A DNA stretch of 64,000 nt from Pirellulales bacterium (GCA_036267355.1 DATAWG010000072.1:1-64000), one strand, 5' to 3'. Positions 16,283-25,671 are shown, counted from the stretch's first letter. Numbers and translations: made by a program. Notes: generated by a model not told the origin, from the letters alone.

Positions 16283-16406
16283 GTAGCAAGCACACTCCGT
16301 GTGGCGTCGGCCACTTATGCCGGCCAACGGAGGTGATCGGCTTTCAACCTCTTTCGAGATCAATTGCGTTTCGTCGCGCCGATGGCCCACGGAGTGTGCC
16401 TGCTAC
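16283..16406. repeat. Family-1 palindromic element (124 bp)
   Basis: Bounded by GTAGCAAGCACACTCC and GGAGTGTGCCTGCTAC with an interior unrelated to the 106-bp copies. The right end lies one base from the TAA stop of the minus-strand PLP-enzyme gene at 16408. Confidence 0.8.
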
Positions 16407-16407
16407 G

Positions 16408-17508
16408 TTAGTTCCTTTGGCGCGCGTCAATGGCCCATTCCGCCGTTGCCCGGCCATCGTCCACCACGATCGCCCGCGGATGCAGGTTGCAGGTCGGACA
16501 GATATGCCACGGGATGCCATAGAGCACATCGCCGATTGATAAATTGCGTGCCGCCGGCGAACGCAAGTTCAGATGCTCTTCGCTATGGACAACGACGGCT
16601 GCGTCCGGCAAATCGGGCCAGACAACTCGCACACCTTTCGGATCCGCGGCCACGGCTTTATGTCCCAGATCGACGCACACGCAGTCGGCCGCCGGCTTGC
16701 TCACGACGCGCGTCAGCAGCGCTGCCGCGAAAAGAAAATCCAGATCGGGAAGCATCGCGGCGTAACCCGCATCCCACAAAAGGCACGTGCCGGGGCTAAG
16801 TTGCCGATCGGAATAGGCCGCATGAATCGGAAACGTGGGCGTTCCGCCGGCGACAAGTTCCGAAACGTCGTAGCCGAACGCCCGCAATTTTTCTCGCAAC
16901 GATTCGACCGGCGCCATCGCCGCCTCGGCCAATTGCCGCCGCTGCGCGAGACCCGGCTGGTGGAGATGCCCGTCGTAGGCATGCAATCCGCATGGCCTCA
17001 GGCCGTTCAGAGCAGCCAAGCACCGGTACAGATCGATCGCGGGCGGGCCAGGAGGAATGCCGGTTCGGCCCATACCCACGTCGAGATCGATGAACACATC
17101 CAACCGCCGGCCTGCCTGGGCGAAGGCTGCCGAGAGCCGGCTCGCGGCCGCGGCGTCGTCGACGATCGCCGCCAGTCGGGCGTTTGGAAATCGCATCGAG
17201 AGCGCTACAAGCTTGGCGATCTTCGGCCCCACCGGCTGATGGGCCAGTAGAATATCGTCGGCCCCGGCACCCGCCGCCATTTCCATTTCCGCCAACGTCG
17301 CGCATTTGAACCGATGAATGCCCGCCCCCAACTGCAGCCGCACCACGGCCGACATCTTGTGCGTTTTGACGTGCGGCCGCAGCCGATCGGCGTCGCCGGC
17401 GATCGAGATCATTCGGCGAATGTTTTCCTCGATCCGCGGCGGATACACCAATAGCGACGGCGAATCGACCTCCTCGGCATTCGCGATCGCATACCATCGG
17501 TCGTTCAT
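16408..17508 (-). CDS. D-threonine aldolase / D-serine-dehydratase-like PLP enzyme
   Basis: A 366-residue fold-type III (alanine-racemase-like) PLP protein of the DSD1/D-threonine aldolase group, which cleaves D-threonine and other beta-hydroxy-D-amino acids or dehydrates D-serine. The PLP-binding lysine lies in RPHVKTHK near residue 45. The barrel is visible in ADDILLAHQPVGPKIAKL, DVFIDLDVGMGRTGI and GLHAYDGHLH. The C-terminal domain carries HSEEHLNL and the metal-binding pair in WHICPTCNLH, as in zinc- or manganese-dependent members. The ATG at 17508 overlaps the TGA of the upstream dipeptidase gene in an ATGA, which indicates translational coupling. Substrate choice between D-Thr and D-Ser is not decidable from sequence. 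Confidence 0.85.
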   Translation of the reverse strand: MNDRWYAIANAEEVDSPSLLVYPPRIEENIRRMISIAGDADRLRPHVKTHKMSAVVRLQLGAGIHRFKCATLAEMEMAAGAGADDILLAHQPVGPKIAKLVALSMRFPNARLAAIVDDAAAASRLSAAFAQAGRRLDVFIDLDVGMGRTGIPPGPPAIDLYRCLAALNGLRPCGLHAYDGHLHQPGLAQRRQLAEAAMAPVESLREKLRAFGYDVSELVAGGTPTFPIHAAYSDRQLSPGTCLLWDAGYAAMLPDLDFLFAAALLTRVVSKPAADCVCVDLGHKAVAADPKGVRVVWPDLPDAAVVVHSEEHLNLRSPAARNLSIGDVLYGIPWHICPTCNLHPRAIVVDDGRATAEWAIDARQRN

Positions 17509-18575
17509 CGGCGCCAACTCTCGCGCAAGAAGCGAATCCAGTTGCCATGCATGATCGCAACGACATCGCTCGGCGGATAGCCACGCGCTGCAAGCAACTC
17601 GGGCAGGCGCGCCAAGTCGGCGATCGTGTCGACGTCGGCCGGCGTTTGCTCGACGCCAAAAGCGCCGTCGAGATCGGTGCCCAGGCCGACGTGCCGGGCG
17701 TTGCCGGCCAATTGGCAGATGCGATCGAGATGGTCGATCATGTGATTGAGCGAGAGCCCGACGTCGGCCGGACGAGTTTTGCCGCGAATCCAGCCGGGAA
17801 CCATCATCCAAGCGTCGAGCGGCAGGCCGATCACCGCGCCGCGTTCGAGGAGCGCACGGATCTGTTCGTCGGTGAATTGCCGCGTGTCGGGAGCGATCGC
17901 ACGCACATTGTTGTGGCTCGCCCAAACGCGGCCGGAAAACGCATCGAGCGCTTCCCAAAAGCTTTCGTCGGAGAGATGCGTCGCGTCGAGGATGATGCCA
18001 AGTCGTTGCATTTCGGCCAGCAATTCACGGCCGCGCGGACCAAGTCCGCCGGGCGAATGCGTGCCGTGTGCGTACGTGCCCGGGCCGTAGTGCGCCGGGC
18101 CGATGGCGCGCAATCCTTGGGCATACGCCCGCTGGAGATGCCGCGGCGTGAGAATCGAATCCGCTCCTTCGAGGCTGAGCACGTAGCCGATCGGAGCGTC
18201 GGGCGGCGGCGAATCGCTCCACAGTGCGACATGCCGATCGAGCGAAGCGGCATCGGTGATCGGCGTCATTTGGCCCGCTTCTTCCATCGCCCGATACCAG
18301 GCCAATTGGCCCTGCGTTTGGGCCCACGCGATTTCCGGGCTATGCCAGCCGGGGAGCTTGTTCGGCGGCTTGACGTAGCGGGCAATGAGTGTCGCAACAC
18401 ACAATCCGACTCGGCCGCGGCGCATTTCCGGCAGCGACACCGTGCCGTTGCCGCGGTCGGGCTTGTCGGTCTGCCCCTGTTCGCGGGCTCGGATCTCGGC
18501 GACCTGCCGCGTCAGGTCGCGATTCCATTCTAGGGCGTTCATCGCCAGATCGAGATGGGCGTCGAAGATCAGCAT
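17505..18575 (-). CDS. Membrane dipeptidase, peptidase family M19
   Basis: A 356-residue zinc dipeptidase of the renal-dipeptidase type, which hydrolyses dipeptides including those with a C-terminal D-residue. Metal ligands are visible in FDAHLDLAMN (His-x-Asp, residues 4-6), a Glu in VLSLEGADSI, and His residues in LDATHLSDESF and ASHNNVRAI. The segment GLGTDLDGAF matches the family near the C-terminus. The start at ATG 18575 is placed just before the HxD motif; the longer upstream frame is Arg-rich and unsupported. The gene is 35 bases downstream of the permease and overlaps the PLP-enzyme gene, so a three-gene operon handling D-amino-acid-containing dipeptides is inferred. Confidence 0.88.
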   Translation of the reverse strand: MLIFDAHLDLAMNALEWNRDLTRQVAEIRAREQGQTDKPDRGNGTVSLPEMRRGRVGLCVATLIARYVKPPNKLPGWHSPEIAWAQTQGQLAWYRAMEEAGQMTPITDAASLDRHVALWSDSPPPDAPIGYVLSLEGADSILTPRHLQRAYAQGLRAIGPAHYGPGTYAHGTHSPGGLGPRGRELLAEMQRLGIILDATHLSDESFWEALDAFSGRVWASHNNVRAIAPDTRQFTDEQIRALLERGAVIGLPLDAWMMVPGWIRGKTRPADVGLSLNHMIDHLDRICQLAGNARHVGLGTDLDGAFGVEQTPADVDTIADLARLPELLAARGYPPSDVVAIMHGNWIRFLRESWRR

Positions 18576-18610
18576 GGGAATGAAGCGGGATACTGGAGGG
18601 CCGGCAAAAG

Positions 18611-20107
18611 CTATTTCGGACCGACGGCGGCGGAGAGCAGCAGTGTGAGGCCGAAGGCGACGATCGAAATCACGGTTTCCAGCACGGTCCAGGTGCGCAG
18701 GGTTTCGGGCGTGTTGAGACGGAGGTATTTTTGCACGAGCCAAAAGCCGCCGTCGTTCACATGCGAGCATACAATCGAACCGGCCCCCATCGCCAGTACC
18801 ATCATCTCCGGCCGAACGCCCGACTTCGCAGCCAAAGGGGCGAGCAAACCGGCGGCCGTGGTGATGGCGACCGTGGCGCTGCCGGTCGCGACGCGGATTG
18901 CCGCGGTCGCAAGCCAACCCAACAGCAGCGGCGAAATCGCCACCGCCGTGGCTCGATGCAAGATCGCATCGCCCACGCCCGAGGCGATCAGCACCCGGCT
19001 AAAGCCTCCGCCGGCCGCCACCACGAGCAGAATCTCCGCGATGGGGGCAAGGCTCGCCCCGCTCGTCGCCGCGATCTGCCGCCGCGACATGCCGACCGAC
19101 AATCCCATCGTCACGAACGAAACGAGCACGGCAATCAGCATCGCTACGGCCGGATCGCCAAGCATTTGGGCCGTGTGCAATAGCGGCTCAAACCGCGCAT
19201 TGCCGCTCAGCAAAAGCTCGGCCAGCGTTCGCAGTAGCATCAGCAGGATCGGCAATAGAATCGTCAGCAGCACCCAAGCGAGCGCCGGGGAGCGAATCGG
19301 CTCCATCTCGCCCGCAGCCCGCCGCGCTAGCAAGGATTGGTCGCCCGCGTTCTGCTTTTCATCGCTTGCCGGCGTCGCTTCGCCGACATCGACGCGAGCA
19401 AACATCAGCCCTGCCACGAGCGCGGTCGGGACTCCGATCAGGATGGAATAGAGAATCGTCTTGCCCACGTCGGCGTGCAACATGCCGATCGCCGCCATCG
19501 GACCGGGGTGCGGCGGCACCAGCGCGTGCGACACCGATAGCCCCGCCACGAGCGGCAGACCAAGCCGCGACAAGCGAATTCCGGCCCGCTCGGCAAGCGG
19601 AACCAACACGGGCACCAACAGCACCAGCCCGACTGTGAAAAACACGGGAATGCCGATCAGAAAGGCGCAGCCGATGACCGCAACGGCGAGCAGCCGTGGT
19701 CCGCAAGCGTCGAGCATGCTCGCGGCGAGTTTCTTGGCGCCCCCCGATTCGCCCAGCATTTGCCCAAGCACGGCCCCGAGGCCGATAACCATGGCGACTT
19801 TGCCGAGCATGTCGCCGACACCCGCCTCGAAAGCATCGGCCACCGTTGCGACATTCATCCCCGCCCCAATGCCAGCCGCCAGCGATGCAATAGCCAGCGC
19901 GATGAACGCATTCAGCTTCAGCCAGGTAATGAGCAGCACCAGGCCAACGACGGCCAGCAGCGTGTCGAGCAGAAGCCAAGTGGCGGTGTCCAATCGGAGA
20001 GTCTCGGCAAGCGGAACGGCGAAGCAGCGTGAATTCGAGGAAATGATTAGAACGGCAAGCGGCGGGCAGTGGAAGCAAACCGTGCCGGAAATTTCCTGGA
20101 ACGACAC
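18611..20107 (-). CDS. GntP-family permease
   Basis: A highly hydrophobic protein with about 12-14 membrane segments, matching the GntP gluconate permease family of H+ symporters. Recognisable stretches are LGAVLGQMLGESGGAKKLA, the HPGP signature SHALVPPHPGPMAAIGML, RVATGSATVAITTAAGLLAP, and SHVNDGGFWLVQKYL near the end. The C-terminal two-thirds are unambiguous. The start is not: the frame opens with GTG at 20107, but no Shine-Dalgarno is seen and the first 35 residues are not membrane-like. A TTG at 19993, just before DTATWLLLDTLL, may be the true start and would give a more typical length of about 460. It is the first gene of the operon with the M19 dipeptidase and PLP enzyme, so the substrate may be a D-amino acid or dipeptide rather than gluconate. 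Confidence 0.85.
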   Translation of the reverse strand: MSFQEISGTVCFHCPPLAVLIISSNSRCFAVPLAETLRLDTATWLLLDTLLAVVGLVLLITWLKLNAFIALAIASLAAGIGAGMNVATVADAFEAGVGDMLGKVAMVIGLGAVLGQMLGESGGAKKLAASMLDACGPRLLAVAVIGCAFLIGIPVFFTVGLVLLVPVLVPLAERAGIRLSRLGLPLVAGLSVSHALVPPHPGPMAAIGMLHADVGKTILYSILIGVPTALVAGLMFARVDVGEATPASDEKQNAGDQSLLARRAAGEMEPIRSPALAWVLLTILLPILLMLLRTLAELLLSGNARFEPLLHTAQMLGDPAVAMLIAVLVSFVTMGLSVGMSRRQIAATSGASLAPIAEILLVVAAGGGFSRVLIASGVGDAILHRATAVAISPLLLGWLATAAIRVATGSATVAITTAAGLLAPLAAKSGVRPEMMVLAMGAGSIVCSHVNDGGFWLVQKYLRLNTPETLRTWTVLETVISIVAFGLTLLLSAAVGPK

Positions 20108-20141
20108 CGCGCGGCGGCATAGCGATAAGTCTCGCTAAGGC

Positions 20142-20210
20142 ACCGGCGGCTAGCGCCGTGCCGCTCACACGCGGACAGTCAAGGCGCGCGGCATCGCGCT
20201 AGCCGCCGGT
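20142..20210. repeat. Family-3 palindromic element
   Basis: Inverted ends ACCGGCGGCTAGCG and CGCTAGCCGCCGGT enclose about 40 bp. The last base pair of the element is also the last base of the TAA stop codon of the treY gene (minus strand). A second copy lies at 40092-40159. Confidence 0.85.
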
Positions 20211-23200
20211 TAATCGGCATTCGTCAGCAGGGCGACCGGGAAATTTGCCAACGCGGTCGAAAGCGGCAATGCGGAGCCTGCGAGATCGATGGTTTCGCCG
20301 GTGAAGAGGTTTTTTAGCTGGCTCGCCGGCAAGTCGCCGAGCAACAACCGCGTGTCGGACCAAATTGCTTCGCCGATGGGGGCGGCGGATTGGTCGCCGC
20401 CGTCGGGGAGGCCGAGCGACAAGCGAGCCAAGAGACGTGGAGCGACGGCGATGGCGATCCGCGGTGAAGTCGCGAAATGGTCGGAAGAAGAAGGCGCCGC
20501 CGACGAGCGGTCCGTGCGCACGCCGGCCCTTGCACGCCAAGCATAGGCGCAAACGTGTCGGGCTCGGGAGCCATCGGCGAAAAGCGGAATGTATTCGCCG
20601 TGGCGAAAGAGATCCGAGTGCCGGCGGCGGAATTGCAGCAATTGCCACGTTACGAAAAGCTTCAATCGCGGATCGCGCGGATTGTCGGTCAGCCGGCGGG
20701 CAAATTCCAATCGCGAACCGTCATTCGCAAGCGTCGCCTGCAGTTCGCCGAGCAGTTGTCGCCGATAAGTGAAATCGACTTCGCGGCGATTGTCGGGATC
20801 CACGAGGCTGAAGTCCCACAACTCCTGGCCTTGATAGATGTCGGGAACGCCCGGCGAAGTAAGCTTGAAAAACGCTTGCGACAAGGCGCTGTACAAACCC
20901 CAGCCGATGATTTGGGCATGGAACTCGCGCAGATCGGCAAGAAAACGGTTTTTCGGGTGATCGTCGAGCGCTGCGGCCACGAAATCGCGCACGGCCGCAT
21001 CGTATTCGGCGCTCGGATTGATCCAACCGGTGCGCTGCTTTTCTTCGTGGGTGGCCTTTTCCATATAGGCCTGGATGCGCGTGCGATACTGGTCCATCCC
21101 GGCGTGATCGAGTTCGTCGATCGGCCAGGTGCCGACGACCGACTGGTAGAACAGATATTCGTCGTTGCGGCTGGGGGCAGGCCCGCCGTCGACTTCGCGG
21201 CGGTGGCGGCGGTTGAGCCGGGCCCAATGATTCACCGCGGTGCGCCACAGATGCGGCACCTCGGAGAGAACGTTGATCCTCGCCCGCGTGTCTTCGCTGC
21301 GCTTCGTGTCGTGCGTGGTGGTGGCGACGAGCGAACCGGCTTGGCGCTTGAGGCGGGCAGCGTTTTCGCGATGAAATTCGTCGGTGGAATCGGCGAGTTT
21401 TGTCGGATCGCCCCCCACTTCATTGAGCGTCACCAGCGGGATGTAGACATAAAAGGCGGTGTCTTCCACCCCCTTGGCCACCAGCGGACTGGTCACCTGT
21501 TGAAACCTTCCCACGAACAGCGCTCGCTCGCGGCAGCCGGCCTCGTCGAGATCCGGCGGTTGCTCCAGCAGCAGCACGGCGCGGATGAAATCGAACAGGT
21601 CGACATCGAGCTCCGGCCGGCGGCGCTTCGCCTGGGCGACCGCTCGGTACACCACCTGCCGATCGCGCTCCGAAACATGGCCGGGATGGATATACGTGCG
21701 ATAAACCGGAAAACAGGCGAGGATTTCGCGCAAGCCGACGCGAAGCGTGTTGAGCGTAAAATCGCGCGAGCGACGATGCCGCTCCGAAATACGGTTGAGC
21801 TGATGAGTGAGCAACTGCATGTCGCTGGCCATCGCCACGCGGGTGATGAGCAGTTTCGATCGGTATGCGACTTCCGGAAAGCCGACGCGATCGTTGATAA
21901 AGCGCTGATAGATTCGGACCATCCGTGCGACGCCGGTCGGATCAAGCATCAGGCGGGTGATGTGGTTGAGCGCGTCGTAGCCGGTCGTTCCGGCGACGGG
22001 CCAGTCGTCGGGCAATGGCTCTTCAGGGCCGAGAATTTTTTCCACCACCACATACAGCGGCATGCGGGATCGGTTGCCGAGCGCCGCATCGATTTTCGCC
22101 AGAAACGATTGTTCGAGATCTTCCCACTTCAGCGGCTGAGGGGGAGCGGCAGCGGCGGTCGCGGTGGCCGCGCCGCTCGATGTCGCTGTCTCGCCGCCGC
22201 CAGACATCGCCGTCTGCGACGGCGGTTGCACACCGGCGTGCGCGAAAGGGGCCGCAGCCGCGGGTGAATCGCGAAGCCGCTCAAAGGCCATTCGCCCGAG
22301 CGTCCGCAAGTAGCCTTGTTGCAAGCGGCGCATGTAGTCTTGTGGATCGAACAGACCGTCGATATGGTCGACCCGCAAACAATCGACATCGCCGCGGCCG
22401 ATCAGTTCGAACACCAAGCGGTGAATGACTTCGAAGACCTCAGGCTGTTCGGTGCAGGCGGCGGCCAACTGGCTGACATCGAAAAACCGGCGATAGTTGA
22501 TCTCATCGGCCGCGGCCTTCCAATACGAAAGGCGATACACCTGCGCATTCAACAACTCGTCGAGCCGGTCGAAACTGTGCGGGTCGTCGGGCGAGCCGTT
22601 CCAGGTTTGCAAGTTTTGCAGGATAAAGGCGGAGATCGCGGGCGATCCGTCGGTCAACCGGCGCAGTCGGCCTTTGATCACTTCTTTTTCGCGATGCCGC
22701 TCGGCGACGCGCTCCACAGCGGTTTCCGTGTGCTGCGGAAGATAATCGATTGCCGTGAGGATGCTTTCCAACTCGCGCAGGTCGGCCGAGTCGGAGCCCA
22801 ACTTTTGTTTCATTTCCGCAAGACCGGCGGTCAAAGGAATGGCATAGCTGCGCGGGTCGAGCGGCAGTTTTGTCTCATAGTATTGAACGAAAAATGCGCC
22901 ATCCTCATAGATCAGCTTGAGCTTGCCGGCTTCGAGCACCTTGCCGTATTGATCCTCGAGAACCGGCAGCAACACCTTGTTTTCGAGTTCGGCCTTGATC
23001 GGTTGCCAATTGACGTCGAAAAAATGGGCGTAGCGTGAACTCGGGCCGTTTTCGAGCACGTCGTTCCAAAACGGGTTCTCGCCGCCGACGATCCCCATGT
23101 GATTCGGAACGATGTCGAGCAGTTGGCGAAGCCCCGCTTTGCGCAGGGCTGCCACCATCGCGGAATAATCCTCCGCACTGCCGAGTTCGGGGTTCAACCG

Positions 23201-23527
23201 GCCGTGATCGACGACATCGTAGCCGTGCGAACTACCGGTTTGCGATTTGAAATAGGGGGACGCATACAGATGGCTCGCGCCGAGCTGCGCCAGATACGGC
23301 GCGATGGCCGCCGCGTCGCGAAACGTCCGTTTGCCGGCCTGGAATTGCAGCCGATACGTCGAATCGGGCCACCGCGAGCGCTCGACGACGATCTTTCGCA
23401 CCGAATCCACCAGGCAATCGAGTAGCGCGGCGGAATCCCTTGGCTGCGACGGGGCATCGAACTGGATCGCATCCTCGCTCCGTGAGCCGGCTTCGAACCG
23501 CGACAGATCGCCGTTGCTAGTCGCCAT
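20210..23527 (-). CDS. treY: Malto-oligosyltrehalose synthase
   Basis: TreY converts the reducing-end alpha-1,4 linkage of maltodextrins to an alpha,alpha-1,1 trehalosyl unit, the first step of the TreY-TreZ trehalose route. The 1105-residue protein has a GH13 barrel opening with STYRLQFQAGKRTFRDAAAI and LGASHLYASPYFKSQTGSSHGYD. Catalytic regions are DCLRVDHIDGLFDP and YVVVEKILGPEEPLP, followed by GTTGYDALNHITRL. The C-terminal part with GVPDIYQGQELWDFSLVDPDNR is also characteristic. It is longer than many homologues. Part of this is an insert of roughly 45 residues rich in Ala, Gly, Ser and Pro between the two catalytic regions (about 452-500). ATG 23527 overlaps the end of treZ by 11 bases, so the two are translationally coupled. 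Confidence 0.95.
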   Translation of the reverse strand: MATSNGDLSRFEAGSRSEDAIQFDAPSQPRDSAALLDCLVDSVRKIVVERSRWPDSTYRLQFQAGKRTFRDAAAIAPYLAQLGASHLYASPYFKSQTGSSHGYDVVDHGRLNPELGSAEDYSAMVAALRKAGLRQLLDIVPNHMGIVGGENPFWNDVLENGPSSRYAHFFDVNWQPIKAELENKVLLPVLEDQYGKVLEAGKLKLIYEDGAFFVQYYETKLPLDPRSYAIPLTAGLAEMKQKLGSDSADLRELESILTAIDYLPQHTETAVERVAERHREKEVIKGRLRRLTDGSPAISAFILQNLQTWNGSPDDPHSFDRLDELLNAQVYRLSYWKAAADEINYRRFFDVSQLAAACTEQPEVFEVIHRLVFELIGRGDVDCLRVDHIDGLFDPQDYMRRLQQGYLRTLGRMAFERLRDSPAAAAPFAHAGVQPPSQTAMSGGGETATSSGAATATAAAAPPQPLKWEDLEQSFLAKIDAALGNRSRMPLYVVVEKILGPEEPLPDDWPVAGTTGYDALNHITRLMLDPTGVARMVRIYQRFINDRVGFPEVAYRSKLLITRVAMASDMQLLTHQLNRISERHRRSRDFTLNTLRVGLREILACFPVYRTYIHPGHVSERDRQVVYRAVAQAKRRRPELDVDLFDFIRAVLLLEQPPDLDEAGCRERALFVGRFQQVTSPLVAKGVEDTAFYVYIPLVTLNEVGGDPTKLADSTDEFHRENAARLKRQAGSLVATTTHDTKRSEDTRARINVLSEVPHLWRTAVNHWARLNRRHRREVDGGPAPSRNDEYLFYQSVVGTWPIDELDHAGMDQYRTRIQAYMEKATHEEKQRTGWINPSAEYDAAVRDFVAAALDDHPKNRFLADLREFHAQIIGWGLYSALSQAFFKLTSPGVPDIYQGQELWDFSLVDPDNRREVDFTYRRQLLGELQATLANDGSRLEFARRLTDNPRDPRLKLFVTWQLLQFRRRHSDLFRHGEYIPLFADGSRARHVCAYAWRARAGVRTDRSSAAPSSSDHFATSPRIAIAVAPRLLARLSLGLPDGGDQSAAPIGEAIWSDTRLLLGDLPASQLKNLFTGETIDLAGSALPLSTALANFPVALLTNAD

Positions 23528-25349
23528 GCGTCGCTCCTCGGACCAAGAGTTCGTAGGGAAGGAGCCGTTCCGCGGAGTCGGCCGGCGTCCGCGAACCGCC
23601 GTAACGAACATCTTCGGTCGAGAACCACGGCGATGAAGCCGAGGACGGCCACGAGGCTGATTGCGAGGGAATCGTGGCGGGTTCGGCGGTCAGGTTGGCA
23701 TACATCATCATCGCCGGCGATTCGCCGCGGCGAATGACGATAATCGTGTTGACCAACTCGGCGTGCAACGGCTGACCATAATTTAGCTGCGGCCAATCTC
23801 GCCGCGCGGCGAGCAAATCTTGATAGAGCGTTCGCCGCTTGGCTTCCGCCGAATCTTCGGGCCACGACCATCTCAGCTTCGCCGAGGCAAACGTGCCGGG
23901 ATCTTGCGCGTCGGGAATTTCGTGTTGCCACTTGAACGCCAGGTCGGCAAACTCGCGATTGCGGCCTTTGCGAATCGCTTCGACCAGATCGGGATCGCCA
24001 AACGAGCAAAAGAACGGGAACGGCGCCGTCTCGCCATATTCTTCCCCCATGAACAAAAGCGGCACGAACGGCGAAAACAGCATCAAGGCCGCCGCAAGCC
24101 GCTGCGCCGCGGGTGGCAAAAGCGTCGTCAGCCGATCGCCGAGCGCTCGGTTGCCGATCTGATCGTGATTCTGCAGACAGACGACGAACTGCGTGCGATC
24201 GGCCGAGCCGACGTTGTTGCCGTGCCGCCGCCGCCGGAAGGGGCTATAGCAGCCGTCGTAGACATACACCTCATTCAGCGCTTTGACCAATTGTGTCGCT
24301 TCGCCGAAGTCTTGATAGTAGCCGTCGCGCTCGCCGGTCAGCAGAGCGTGGACGCAGTGGTGAAAGTCGTCGCTCCACGCGCCGTCGAGACCGTGTCCGC
24401 CGCGTTCCGGCGGATCCACCACGCGCACATCGTTCAAATTGCTTTCGGCGACCACATGCACCGTGCGATTCTGTTCGCTGCCGGCGCGATGCACCGCGGC
24501 GCGAATGTCAGACAGGATGTGCAATGCCGAGGCGTCGTAGATCGCGTGGATCGCGTCGAGCCGGAGCCCATCGACATGGAAATCGCGAATCCACATCACG
24601 GCGTTGTCGATGAAAAATTGCCGCACCGGATCGCTGTAGGCATCGCCGAAATTGATGGCCGTGCCCCACGGCGTATGGTAATGATCGGTGAAATAGGGCC
24701 CGAAGCGATTGAAGTAGCTTCCCTCCGGCCCAAGATGGTTGTAGACCACGTCGAGAAATAGGGCCAAGCCGGCAGCGTGCGCCGCATCCACAAGCCGCTG
24801 CAATGCGCGCGGTCCGCCGTAGCTGTTCTGCGCGGCGTAGGGATGCACGCCGTCGTAGCCCCAGTTGCGCTCGCCGGGAAACTGCGCGATCGGCATCAGC
24901 TCGATCGCCGTAATGCCGAGCGAAGCCAATTCACCGAGCCGCGGAAGGATCGCGTCGAAAGTCCCCTCCGGCGTAAACGTGCCGACGTGCAATTCGTAAA
25001 ACACCAAGTTCTCGCGCGGAATGCCCGGCCATCGGCCATCGCTCCAGGCGAATGCGGCGGTTGAAAACACCGCGCTCGGGCGATGCACCCCCTCGGGCTG
25101 CCAGCGCGACGCAGGATCGGGATATTGCTGGCCGTCGTCAAGCTTGAACGTATAGGGCGTCCCTTCGCCGATGCCGGTCTGTTCACAAGTGTGATAACCG
25201 AAGGGCGCGGCCGACAGGGCGATCTCGCGACGATGGGCGCCGGTCCCTAGCACCAACGAGACTTTCTTGGAGAGCGGCGCCCATACCCGCCATGCGACGC
25301 TGCCGTCGGCGGCGAATAGTGCGCCCTGTGGTTCGTATCGTGGTTCCAT
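23517..25349 (-). CDS. treZ: Malto-oligosyltrehalose trehalohydrolase
   Basis: TreZ releases trehalose from the maltooligosyl-trehalose produced by TreY. The 610-residue GH13 enzyme has an N-terminal beta-sandwich (about 1-95, starting GALFAADGSVAWRVWAPLSK). The barrel carries FYELHVGTFTPEGTFDAI, FLDVVYNHLGPEGSYF, the nucleophile region DGLRLDAIHAIYD, the acid/base region VHVVAESNLNDVRVV and the transition-state region FVVCLQNHDQIGNRALGDR. The last 10 bases overlap treY. The order treZ-treY on one transcript, with a small DUF1328 gene just upstream, suggests co-expression. Confidence 0.95.
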   Translation of the reverse strand: MEPRYEPQGALFAADGSVAWRVWAPLSKKVSLVLGTGAHRREIALSAAPFGYHTCEQTGIGEGTPYTFKLDDGQQYPDPASRWQPEGVHRPSAVFSTAAFAWSDGRWPGIPRENLVFYELHVGTFTPEGTFDAILPRLGELASLGITAIELMPIAQFPGERNWGYDGVHPYAAQNSYGGPRALQRLVDAAHAAGLALFLDVVYNHLGPEGSYFNRFGPYFTDHYHTPWGTAINFGDAYSDPVRQFFIDNAVMWIRDFHVDGLRLDAIHAIYDASALHILSDIRAAVHRAGSEQNRTVHVVAESNLNDVRVVDPPERGGHGLDGAWSDDFHHCVHALLTGERDGYYQDFGEATQLVKALNEVYVYDGCYSPFRRRRHGNNVGSADRTQFVVCLQNHDQIGNRALGDRLTTLLPPAAQRLAAALMLFSPFVPLLFMGEEYGETAPFPFFCSFGDPDLVEAIRKGRNREFADLAFKWQHEIPDAQDPGTFASAKLRWSWPEDSAEAKRRTLYQDLLAARRDWPQLNYGQPLHAELVNTIIVIRRGESPAMMMYANLTAEPATIPSQSASWPSSASSPWFSTEDVRYGGSRTPADSAERLLPYELLVRGATHGD

Positions 25350-25427
25350 CGGCGAGGTCGCCCTTTCCTCGGTGCTTGGGTGCGGTGGAGTCTGAATCGA
25401 TCGTCCGGCAAAAAACCTTCGTCCGAG

Positions 25428-25601
25428 CTACAAGACCGTCCGGAACAACGTGAAACCCAGCACCAGAGCGATTAGGAACAGCGCAACGAACACGAAGAAG
25501 ATGAATTTGGCGATTCCCGCCGCAGCGATCGAGAGGCCGGTAAATCCGAATATTCCGGCCACGACGGCGACAAGAAAGAAGAATATAGCGAGGCGAAGCA
25601 T
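25428..25601 (-). CDS. DUF1328 (YtjA-like) small membrane protein
   Basis: A 57-residue protein made almost entirely of two hydrophobic segments: LRLAIFFFLVAVVAGIFGFT and IAKFIFFVFVALFLIALVLG. The glycine-rich turn GFTGLSIAAAGIAK between them matches the DUF1328/YtjA family found widely in bacteria, often under stress control. The ATG at 25601 follows TAGGAGTCACGTCG, a strong Shine-Dalgarno. It lies 78 bases upstream of treZ on the same strand. Function of the family is unknown. Confidence 0.85.
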   Translation of the reverse strand: MLRLAIFFFLVAVVAGIFGFTGLSIAAAGIAKFIFFVFVALFLIALVLGFTLFRTVL

Positions 25602-25655
25602 CGACGTGACTCCTATCGATCCTATTCATCTGAAGCTTTGTGTCATCCCATCGAA

Positions 25656-25671
25656 TGCAAAATCGATGCCG
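25656..25671 (-). promoter_or_regulatory. Possible sigma-54-type promoter for the DUF1328 gene
   Basis: Read on the minus strand the sequence is CGGCATCGATTTTGCA, with GG and GC 10 bases apart and a perfect TTGCA downstream box. The upstream box differs from TGGCACG at three positions. The predicted transcript start would give a leader of about 45 bases. Weaker than the site at 50199. Confidence 0.35.

Noticed and set aside
20477-22267. 596-codon plus-strand frame opposite treY
   Set aside because: It is antisense to the conserved TreY sequence, has no recognisable domain, and shows the His/Arg/Gly-rich bias of a shadow frame.
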